A stretch of DNA of 64,000 nt from Arenicola marina. Lineage: Eukaryota; Annelida; Polychaeta; Arenicolidae. The stretch is taken from NCBI GenBank assembly GCA_964019135.1, contig OZ025255.1, forward strand, positions 28,769,188 through 28,833,187, in the 5' to 3' direction. The notes under the pieces were generated by a model. The model made no database searches. It was not told where the DNA came from and saw only the letters and a program-made list of their open reading frames with translations. Below are positions 1-11,115 of this stretch, piece by piece (positions within the stretch are counted from its first letter, which is position 1; every line of letters starts with the position of its first letter). The translations under genes were made by a program, and so were the position numbers.

Positions 1-3000
1 TGCAGAGAAGAATGCTTACTACGAGTTTTTATATCTGTGATATCATATTATAAAATGTTTATAAATAACATCTACCTCCTGATGTATTTGCACTATATAC
101 AGTTTGGCGCGACACTTCTCTGATGAGATCTTATGTGTACGGGCTGTAGAGACGGGGCCTTATGTGTCCTCCTGTTCTTGTGTGTCCCTCTTCGTCGTTC
201 CACCCGCTACGTGGCGCCACGTCGTAGGCCTTAAACCGAACCCATATCCTTAAGACGTGGGACCTATCCATAACTCCTAACTCTCATCCCAATGCCTGAC
301 CCCTAATCTCTAATATCTGACCCATAAACCTCAATCCCTGACCCCTATCCCCAATGCGATGAGGGACACATAAGGCCCCCACATGCGTATTCTAGATGCC
401 TTGTATACGTGCTCTGAAAAATACACGCTCTATATTTGTACCGGCCACGCGCACGACATAGCGACTATAGATCATTATTTGTCTGTAATTTATTCTATTT
501 GCGACAGTGCGTCTGCTGCCCGTGGAGCGCTATAGCCTGTAGAAATATTTTTTGTGCCATAAAAAAAGGATATAATTGCAGTACAGTCACAAGCTGGTAT
601 CATTAACCTCTGTGATCACTGCCGTGAATTTCAGAACGATCGCGGCAAATTCGCGGAAAATATGGACCAAAACGTCACTCTACGGCATTTATGTATTTTT
701 TAGAGGCCGCGTAGCTCTTGTGTTTCTCAGTGTTATGTTAAAGCGGGTGTGTAACCTAATTTAATCGCGATCTGCACCGAACCTTTATATCTAAAAATAA
801 AATTGGCGTGTGTTAACGTTTCGTTTCGGCCGAGTGGCAAGGAGAGAAAAATTAAGGCAACCCGCCCCCAGCAATGTCAACAGAGCGCCAGTTTGCCGGG
901 AGCAGTGACGCATATTGTGACTATTCATATGGTGCCGCCTTACGTTATGACTCGCGGAGAGAGAGATCAGGGCCGCGATTTACAGATGAACAGCGGCAGT
1001 TCCAAGCCTCGCAGTAGCGAAAGATCGTAGTGTTCCATGGAGAAGTACCGTCCAAACAAATTGATATATGTCGTGGGAAGATTGACTCCGCAACAATGCC
1101 ATGATTGGAGTGAATCGCAGCTATTTATATTAGCGGTTATCACGCGCTCTTGTTTTGCTCACACAATAGGCGCAATTTCCGGTTTGAATAAATTAGAGTA
1201 TCGCCTCCTGATTGGTCAATCGCGGACGCGCCTCCAAAAAGGGCTGCCGCCTCGGTAGGCGACGAAATCGTGCCTGGCGGTCACTTCTAAATTTTATTGT
1301 GAGCTACAGATAGAAGGAAATTTGAGTATTATATGAATCGATAAAGCAGCGTTAGAGGCGAGACTGGCAGTTCCCTTTAATAACGTCCAAACCCACTGCA
1401 AGCGGTATCTATGCTAACACAAGAAGATCTTGTCTTGCGTAACCCTAGATACCGCGCGCAAACTTGTGTTGATTATTTTGGACAATAAACATTCCATGGA
1501 TAACAATAAACCAGCTAATAACCTCGTTTCTATGCCACACCAACCAAAGTGGTCGTGTCATTATTCACCAAATCGGCCCAAACAATCGACATTGCAATTC
1601 AATTCCTTATTTGGTCTACGACATATGTAGATACAGTGGTATTACACACGCGTGTAACGAATAATACAGAATGAGAAAGAGAAATATTGCAAAAAGTGTT
1701 CACACGTAATTTAATGGACACGTTGATAAATCTACCAACTGCAAATACGTAGTAGCCTACCGGTACTGGCTTAAAAGCAGGTAAGTTAAGTATTTTTGTC
1801 CCTCCCGACTACAGGATAACCCATCCTATAATTTCGGCATTTTTCTGTGACTGGAGAATGTTTCATAATGCAGACCTATCATTAAGTGGATCTCGTTCTC
1901 AACACAAACGAGGTACACGAGTTGGTGACTTGATGGTCTGAATCTGGCACGCCATCGTTGGTGTTTCTAGGGCAGTCCAACACTGAGATATGGTTCAATG
2001 TTATAATTATCTTTTGGGATTGCAAATGTCCTTAGCATTTTAAACTTATTTCACTAGGGCCTTCTGTAACTTGTAAGATCTGCTAAGAGACAGGGGGACC
2101 AATTCTTCACTAGTGGAAAGCTCCCATGGCGACACTTGCGGTGGTTGAAAACAACACGTTCGCGACTGTCTTCTGCTTGTGAAAACATCACAATTTTCTT
2201 GTCAGTTTTGCAATGGTTAAGGCCATACATCTTCTCCTCTTATTGGTTCAAACTTAGATCAAATTGGGCACGTTTTAAGTGTCATTTGGGCCAGGAAACT
2301 CCTTGAAGTGATGCGTCTTTCTTTAGCATTATCAACTGAAACGTTCCGTATCGAAAATTAAACTTTTGCCTCCATGTTTCAAAAAGCAAAAATTCGAGCA
2401 GATCATCTCTTATAAAAACTAGCCGCCCTCGTCTAGCGTTCGTAGTGATAAGCGAAAGAAATAACAGTATGACAGTATTTTGTTTTATGCGTCAAATAGT
2501 AGCAGACAGAAGACATTGGGCAGAAATAACATCGATAATTATATTGACATAAATTGAGACCGGGAGCTACGGAATAACAGGGACATAAATGTTAAGGATA
2601 TTTAAACACTTTCAATCTGTGCAATTATTGTGCATCCAGTACAGAATACTCAAATTGCGGCTAAAGCACGCTAATAAACGAATATCAGTCCAGTAAAACT
2701 AAGGCCCAAGCTCAAACATTGATTGAGTAAAAAAAAGGAGTTGATTGAGTACGGTTCGGGCGATAAGGCGTTGGGAGAAATCTTATTACTGTCGGCACCA
2801 AGCAAGGTAGCCCGCCGCAGACATGGTCACCATGCGGGATAAGCACCCGAAAGCGATATTAAGCACCCAGCGGTAGTGTTGACATATGCGATAGCGTTGA
2901 CACATCTAAGAGCGACATGTTGATACATCCAAGGCGGACCCTGCAGTGCGTGCAAGCAGTGGTTCGGTTGGATATAGGTTCAAGGCGGCTGCTGCTGCCA

Positions 3001-4635
3001 ATGCGCACTTGCATGCAGCGGCATAGTGGGACAGACAGCTTCATTTTATTAGTATAGATGTGTAATAGTTGACGCCCAGTGACGTCATAGTAAGCAATAA
3101 ATGGCGCCAAGATACCAGGACATCCGGCTACAAGCAAACAATGAATACACAATATGGTCAATATGCCGCTTTATGTGTCTAATATAATACAGTTTATTTA
3201 ATAAATAATATTTTTTTCATGTAAATGATCTCCTGGGAAAATTTGCTGAATGAGCAGATTGTTGTGTCTGCCTCTCCAAGAAAAAAGATGGTCATAGGAA
3301 GAACATGAGAAATGTGCGAGATATAATGGGCTTACTTTTAGAAGCCGTGCAGGAGCCTGGCTTGGCTTATTAAGCTTGGATTTTTACTTCGCCCATCCAA
3401 TTGTCATTCACCTATCGTGTTCAATGTCGTCTGTACCAGATCCTAGTCAACGGGTCGTTGGTTGGATCCCTGTGACCTGCATCAGGGCAAGTTTCATCCA
3501 ATCCAATTTCATTGTTCCGGGAGGCTTCTTGGTCCAAATTGGACTTCATGTAGGCCTACGCATAAGCGGCATAACACATCAACATTTCATTTCTGAGTTA
3601 GATAGTGGGAGGGACCATGTATATTTAGTAGCTATACGGCAACCATCCTTAGTTTGAATCGCGCGTTCCCTGTATCATTAAAGTGGCTGGGTGCTATGGC
3701 GGTCACAAGGCGATGGCTTCTTGCCCTGAATGATATCCGACCGTCTTGTAATGAGAGCTGGGAGCCAACAAGTAAAAACAATAGATAGTTTCTAGACGAT
3801 CTGCCGTCTCCAGACACGTGACTGACGGACACAAGAGCGTGAAGTACAACGAGATGCATTACACAGTTTGATAGCCGGACGGGTTTTCACTACCAATTGC
3901 TCTCGCCATCTTTGTTACCGCGGAGACGCGTGGGATTCTATGAAGTCATTGGCTCTTCGGGGAAACCAGCGAACGCCCGGATGCAGGGCTCAATTTAAAG
4001 AGCTATTTTTAGCCGTTGAGTGTTTTGAAGACGGATTTTTCCTTGCATATTCAAAACGTTCTGCGGTTCATCGCCTCCAATATTTTAACGCATACCTCCC
4101 ACAATATAACCACGTTTAGTGAAATGATACCCATAGTCCTTAAAGTAAAACTGGAAAAAATTGATTTATAACTGTCTATACTTCAACATGTGGAGCATGT
4201 GGATTTGTTTGGGACCGAAACCGGTCTCGCGGCCCGATCGCGTGAACTGTATAGCCCTATGCAACGATAGGACAATAATTTACCGTCTGGTCCACACACA
4301 TTTCAATGCTAAATAGTAAACGCGAATGCGGGGTTCTTCAATATCTTATTGTTAAGTCAAAATAAGAAATAAAATCGTGAGTGTTATTATTTCGTTTCTT
4401 GTTGATCCCAAAGACAAATCGGATCTTTCTCATTAGGCCTTTATTATAACAACAAACACATATTATGCTTTTAAAATGCTTTTATTCTCTTTTTCATTTT
4501 TTCTCTGCGTTGCTTTTCCTTTGTCAAAATATAGACCGTGACCCATTTGCAGAACAAAAGAGAAACAAAGGGGTCACCTTCAGACAGAATCAGACACTTC
4601 AGAGTTTCTGTACATAAGCCGTACATGCTACGGTC
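1..4635. other. No recognisable gene (A/T-rich unassigned sequence)
   Basis: All open frames here are short and resemble nothing I know. I see no RNA gene, TIRs or array. It lies 6 kb or more downstream of the ELL stop and could be intergenic or intronic for an off-window gene. Confidence 0.5.
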
Positions 4636-4639
4636 AAAA

Positions 4640-5010
4640 GCACACCAGTCTGGACCACACAGGATTTGTAAACAGGCCGTTTGCGCCATGATCTCGCCCA
4701 CAAGGGACTTCTAAACAGGCTGTTCATGATGCTCGGCACCACAAAGCGCACCTAAATATGCACTTTGCAGTGAACTGGCGCACCATTGGTTCGCAAGAAC
4801 GCCATTTTTTTTGTATACCCATGTTTGAGTCACAGTGGGTTCGTAAGCAGTCTGTTTACGTCATGGCATGGGTCACAATGGGTTCGTAAGCAGTCTGTTT
4901 ACGTCATGGCGTGGCTCACAACGGGTTCTTCAGTAGGCTGTTGACACTTTGGCCTGGCTCACAATGGGTTCGTAAGCAGACTGTGTACAACATGGCTTTG
5001 ACCACAAGGA
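4640..5010. repeat. Degenerate tandem repeat, about 45-bp unit
   Basis: A motif of the form CACAATGGGTTCGTAAGCAG followed by TCTGTTTACGTCATGGC recurs clearly at about 4825-5005. More diverged copies, with spacing closer to 50, extend upstream to about 4640. It does not encode a convincing protein. Confidence 0.7.
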
Positions 5011-7957
5011 GTTTTTTGACACTAACTCCCAGTCGGTTGAACGTGTTAAAAGAGTCGTCGAGGGCGAGGTTCCGTCCTTGGAGGATGACTATAAGTCACA
5101 GAGGGCTAGCGGCAGCCAGTCAGCCCTGGACACCGCCCAGACTATACACTGACTGACGCCCTCCAGTCCACGTGCACTGGATACACACCAGTGCACGTGC
5201 CCTTATAATTAGTACATATACTCAAAAATTAAAGACGTGTACGTACGTAAGACGCACAATGTCACACACAAAATACAAGGACGATCGAAGCGTCCAGGTT
5301 TTTTTTTCATTAAGACATTTTTTTTAAACCATAAAATTTTTAATATTTTTTTGTTCTTTTCTTTGCTTAAATAAATATGGGACTCAGGGTTTTTCTCCCC
5401 CAAGGTGAGATACAGGAAGCACAAGACAGGCAACATGCCAGGGGGATTTGGGGCGGGGCGCGGGGGGAGTGGGTGGGGAGTTGGGGTGATCAGGTGCGGT
5501 GGGCGGTTGGCCGTGCTCCCAACAACTGGCAGGGGACAAGGCTCACGCAAAGTGTCGCGTCAGTGGACCAAGATCTTCTCCACACCGCCCCCATGGAACC
5601 AAAACTAGCGGGGATGAGATTCCACTCAACGTTCAGACCAAATAATGTTAAACAATGCAATAGCCGTGGTGCCCAAATTGAGTTAATACGATGAAATGAA
5701 TGAAGATAAGAAATAGGTGGAGAGGGGAAGTGGGTGGCTTATTCAGTCCAGTTCATCCGTCAGCCGATCTGTACCTCAAAACTCAAAGCCAGTATTAATA
5801 TCATTTCAAACTCTACTCTCTGTAAGTACAAATCACAATAATTTACAATACTATACGTTAGCAACAGACAGACAGATTTAAGCTCTTGATCACGCAAACA
5901 TTGTTCCATCACTTAATCCGTATAAAATGTAAAGCCTTTGAGGCCGCTTCTCACATCCTCATCCGTCGCACAATGGTAAAAACTCCTCTTTTCGAGAGAG
6001 CTGGTCAGTGTTTTGGCTGTTCTCCTTGCGTGTCACGTACACAGGCCTTCACATCGTTACAATGACCTCATACACCTGTCAATCATCTTCTTGAGTTAGT
6101 TTTAATCCTCTCGTAGGGTGGCGCTTGCAATCAATCTCCATCAAGTAACAGGTGGCACCACTACCACCTCAATATCAACACGTAACGCGTATCTTTCAAC
6201 CACTGTCGACACTTCGCACCTATGCATGTCCATTTCTACTATTGGCAAGGGGGTCACAGGCTCCTTCTCACCAGTCTCCATCACCAGACAGATGGCGCCA
6301 CCACAATATCATCACGGTTCCGAATGTTTCAATTTAGCACCATTATATCGGAGATAGGCATCCGTCAAATGCATAGGCAGAGAGCAACGAGAAACGGCGA
6401 CCCGGATCGTCGGCCAGAGACAGCAATACAGGCAGCGCCACCTGTCGGGACAGTTCACACCGCTTCACCAATTCGCACAGTGTTACAGATGGAGAAGGAG
6501 TCGCTATGATAGGATAATACTCTTTGTAATGTAAACAGTATGGCAAGTATGGAACGGACTGCAGGAAATGGTGTTATACAGCAAGCGGATGTGTCCAGTG
6601 AACACTCACCATGGTAACGCCAGAGTAAGAGGCCGGGAGGTGGGAATGTAATCCGTGAAGTAAATGCAGTCCGCGAGTTCGTTAAAACGGCTGGAGCCCG
6701 CCAACCGAGCAACAGAACCGGAAGTACGTGGCGCGTGCGTGTTTTGCCAATCATTTCCGTAGTACAAATCGACCAAGAGATTTACCCTCAAATACACGTT
6801 TTCCTTTTTCTCCTTTGTCTATAACCATTCTGAGTGTGACTTAATTTCTATTATGAGAATATACCTTTTCTCACACTTATTTAAATACTATTGAGACGAC
6901 TATTTCACACTGCAAAACCTCATTTGGAAAACAAAACAGAGATGGTCAGATCGTACACACGGCGCGACCTCGGCCGGAATGGTCATTGCAGACGCTGCCA
7001 AGATAACACTTCATCCCTACTCAGCGGCGGCCACGGAGCGATAAAAAGGGCGAACGCGAAACAAGGCACAACCAGAATTTTCACCATTTCCAACAAAAAA
7101 AAAGGAGGTAATTATATCACATTTATAGGCAATGTATGATTTCGCGACAGGATGTCGCCTAAAAGGACTTTCAACAGGAACTCATGACGTTGGGAATATC
7201 GTTACGAGGCAATATTTTCTTCCCGGTAAGCTTAGTTTGTGAGTGCGGGTGGAGGGACCCCCAACAGCAGGAGGGTAGAGATAACCCAGCGCAAGGTGGG
7301 AGGACGCACTCCACACCATCCACACCAGACAGATGTCAGCAAAACAGCAATAAATATACCAACCACACACAGCACCTGATAGCACAGAAGGTTATCACAC
7401 ACACATACAACAGTCTCAATCACTCAATCACCCAGCCAGTCTCCATGGCAACGTACCCCCCCCCCGCCCCGCCCCCCCCCCCCGATCAAGAAAAACACGA
7501 CGGCATTATAATATATAAATAGCATCAAAACAAGACATTCTGTCGGCAATGTCGTTTGTCATCGACCGTCTCACTCTCTGTCTCTCATTCACTCAATTCG
7601 TTCTTTGGAAGGACAAAATAGCAGTAAAAGATTTGGTTTGATTGATCCCTCCGTGACGGTTCCACATTATCAGACTGAGTGTCGGATGGGCTACTTGCGT
7701 TAACCGTCATTACGAGGCTCCTTGGTAGCTTCATCACAACCGTTGTCAAGTAAATATACCAGTGTCCAGAAGTCGCTACACACGCGTGTCGAGCGGCAAG
7801 TTAGCCAACAGTAATGTTATATCTGGGACACATCGTCCGAATGAAGAGGAACCAACCAAGTGGAATCAAAGACAAACTAACGCCAGTCATCAATCAAATA
7901 GCTCCACCTGAAGTAATGTGATTGGACTATTGGAAGCAATATTAGAGGGAGACCCCC
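5011..7957. other. No recognisable gene
   Basis: A/T-rich sequence with poly-T near 5300, a G-rich patch near 5450 and a C run near 7455. A short palindromic pair around 5170-5203 (CCACGTGCACTGG and CCAGTGCACGTG) could form a small hairpin. Nothing else is assignable. Confidence 0.45.
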
Positions 7958-8225
7958 ACGGCTGATGGGACCGTTACTGGCACGTACACCAACCACAACA
8001 CAGCTGATGGGACAGTTACTGGCACGTACACCAACCACAACAGAGCTGATGGGACAGTTACTGGCACGTACACCAACCACAACACAGCTGATGGGACAGT
8101 TACTGGCACGTACACCAACCACAACACAGCTGATGGGACAGTTACTGGCACGTACACCAACCACAACAGAGCTGATGGGACAGTTACTGGCACGTACACC
8201 AACCACAACACAGCTGATAGGAGAA
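7958..8225. repeat. Minisatellite, 42-bp unit, about 6 copies
   Basis: Six near-identical 42-bp units start GCTGATGGGACAGTTACTGG. The unit is a multiple of three, so several frames stay open; these are not genes. Confidence 0.95.
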
Positions 8226-8414
8226 ATGTAGAGCGAGCCGGAGCGATATCACAATAAGTCTCGCTAGACCTTAGTCAGTGCGTGAGACCCGCGCTGGAAT
8301 GCACATTTACGGCACCACATCAGACACGGCTTTGAGCGAGGAAAACGACGAGCAGTTCTCCGGGGTGTAGAGGAGGGGGGGGGGGGAAGAGGAAGGATGG
8401 AACGAAGCTCAGTG

Positions 8415-9355
8415 GGGAATGACCCCCCCAGGCTGGGAGCTGACACCCCCAGGCTGGGAGCTGACACCCCCAAGCTGGGAGCTGACACCCCCGCAAGCTG
8501 AGAGCTGACACCCACAGGCTGGGAGCTGACACCCATAGGCCGAGAGTTGACACCCAGAGGCTGAGAGTTGACACCCATAGGCTGCATAGGCTGAGAGTTG
8601 ACACCCACAAGCTGAGAGTTGACACCCATAGGCTGAGAGTTGACACTCATAGGCTGAGAGTTGACACCCACAGGCTGGGAGCTGACACCCACAGGCTGGG
8701 AGCTGACACCTATAGGCTGGGAGCTGACACCCACAGGCTGGGAGCTGACACCCACAGGCTGGGAGCTGACACCCACAGGCTGGGAGCTGACACCCACAGG
8801 CTGGGAGCTGACACACACAGGCTGGGAGCTGACACCCACAGGCTGGTAGCTGACACCCAGAGGCCCAGAGCTGACACCCACAGGCTGGGAGCTGACACCC
8901 ACAGGCTGGGAGCTGACACCCACAGGCTGGGAGCTGACACCCACAGGCTGGGAGCTGACACCCACAGGCTGGGAGCTGACACCCACAGGCTGGGAGCTGA
9001 CACCCACAGGCTGGGAGCTGACACCCACAGGCTGGGAGCTGACACCTATAGGCTGGGAGCTGACACCCACAGGCTGGGAGCTGACACCCACAGGCTGGGA
9101 GCTGACACCCACAGGCTGGGAGCTGACACCCACAGGCTGGGAGCTGACACACACAGGCTGGGAGCTGACACCCACAGGCTGGTAGCTGACACCCAGAGGC
9201 CCAGAGCTGACACCCACAGGCTGGGAGCTGACACCCACAGGCTGGGAGCTGACACCCACAGGCTGGGAGCTGACACCCACAGGCTGGGAGCTGACACCCA
9301 CAGGCTGGTAGCTGACACCCACAGGCCCGGAGCTGACACCCAGAGGTCGGGAGTA
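8415..9355. repeat. Minisatellite, 21-bp unit, about 44 copies, with higher-order repeat
   Basis: The unit is GCTGGGAGCTGACACCCACA plus G. A variant block (GGTAGCTGACACCCAGAGGC) occurs near 8842 and again near 9178, a spacing of 336 bp or 16 units. This shows amplification in larger blocks. Open frames above 300 codons here reflect the 21-bp period only. Confidence 0.95.
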
Positions 9356-10959
9356 GGCTGGTGGCAGGCGTCACAGACAAAGTTTATAAAGGCGTCGCGC
9401 CAAAGACGCGATGGAAGACCAAGAATTGCAGCGCGGGGTACGACCACATCCGCCGTCCAGCCCCTGTTACGGTCCCACTCAAGACCCCGAGACCCCGAGA
9501 CCCCTAGACTCCCCCACCCCCCCTCCCCCTCCTCCCCCCCATCAAAAAAGTAACATGCACACGAGTGAGCAATACTGTAAGTAGAACACATCGCCCAGTC
9601 ACAGTGGGTGGCGACCAGGCCACGCAGAGAGGCGCCAACAGGTACGTGGTGCAGGTGCTCTGGGTTTTGTTTTGTTTTGATTAGCTGTACTGCCCAGAGG
9701 CCTATTATACACCACTTACCCTCCGCAATAAGACGGAATGTTCCGCATACAGTTTAATAAGCGCTGGTTTCATTCAAGCATTCCATGGACTAGTTACTTT
9801 TTAGCGAACCAAACCAAATTCTAAAAACAAATTACAGTTAAATGAGGTTTCAGTTGGGTCCGCATGTTCTGAGAAGGACATCCATTCGGATGTCAGTGCA
9901 CAGGTCCTGGACTGATCACCCCTGGACAGGGGGACCCGCTCGCCTACGAGCCTCCGTCCCCAAACCGCGACCCACTCAATGACAAAACACACATTGGCTC
10001 TCGGAAGTACCCAACGGAGGGTAAATCCTAGCGGTTCCCATGGCAACCAGTGAGTACTGACTAGTATGTGTGTGGGCGGAGCGGGGCGGGGCGGGGCGGG
10101 GGGCGGGCCGAGGACGTAACGCCGGATTTAATGACCCGAGAAATGTTAGTTTCAGGGTTGTCACGTGACAGGAAAAGCCAGAGGTTCGGCACACTTCTGG
10201 CGTGCGCGCGCAGCATGGATGGTTGCTATGGCGTGCATGCGCGCGCAGCATGGAAGGTCGCTATGGCGTGTGTGCGCGTGTTCTCTCGTCACGTGTTGTA
10301 CATCTATCTAGACTAAATCAATCTCTACAATGCCCCAGGGCGGGGAGTGACGTCAGTTAGCAGCACAAACCGCCGCGGCAACAGCAAATGAAATCACGCG
10401 AATTTTAAAGCAGCTGTTTGAACGTCATTTTCGAACACCCATTATTACCGTGAACTGACACAGGAGTAAGCCTCAGTTATACCACACAAACATCACACAA
10501 CATAAATAAACTAAGCGCCTTTTGACAAAGATCCAACAGTAGCTTGGAGGGTGTGGGGTGGAGGGGGGATGCTGGGCATTGGGGCAACGCATCCATTATC
10601 CCTCGCTCCCCCTCCCCCTCCCCCGCTTAATGGCTACGTCATACCTCACACGCCACCTACATATACACCAGCATCAATATTACTAACATTAACATCGTCA
10701 TCCAGGTCAAAATCGGCCGTCATGCATCATATCACATATCATCAGGTCAACAGGGTGTGGCCCCTGGCCCGTCGGGCAGTAGGGGTCGTCGCGCCGGGTG
10801 GGGAGGGGGGAAGCTGGGGGGGGGGAGGGGAGGGGAGGTGAGCAGGGTGCTTACTCCGACCCCGGCCCCGTACCCCCCCCCGCCGCCGCCATGCCGCCCC
10901 CACTCCTGCCCGGCGCACACCCCCACCCGCCGCCGCCGAACCGGGGCGGGGAGCCGCTA
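9356..10959. other. ELL 3' flank, GC-box cluster, no gene seen
   Basis: This stretch presumably includes the ELL 3' UTR. A run of GGGGCGGGGC boxes lies at about 10075-10110. A tandem pair of about 50 bp around 10213-10275 (GTTGCTATGGCGTG/GTCGCTATGGCGTG) follows. I see no protein-coding exon. Confidence 0.45.
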
Positions 10960-11115
10960 CTAGGACGCCCCCAAGCGGACACAGTCGTAGTCTGTGATGG
11001 TTTTCTTGATGTGTGCCAGCTTGAGGTGCAGGTAGTCATGGCGACTGCGCTGCTGGTTGTACTTGGGGTCGGCCTTGATCTGGCCGTACTCAGCCATAAT
11101 CTTGTTCTTTATCGT
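10960..11115 (-). CDS. ELL: ELL exon 12 (residues 559-609 and stop)
   Basis: 156 nt including the TAG at 10960-10962. It encodes TIKNKIMAEYGQIKADP and YLHLKLAHIKKTITDYD, matching human EYRKIKKTN and YLHSKLAHIKRLIAEYD. It ends VRLGAS. No clear AATAAA signal is visible on the minus strand within about 700 bases downstream; an ATTAAA lies near 10128. Confidence 0.96.
   Translation of the reverse strand, partial: TIKNKIMAEYGQIKADPKYNQQRSRHDYLHLKLAHIKKTITDYDCVRLGAS

Noticed and set aside
8264-9591. Frames of 181-352 codons (GVSSQPV- or CGCQLPA-type repeats)
   Set aside because: The 21-bp period leaves all minus-strand frames open; nothing indicates coding.
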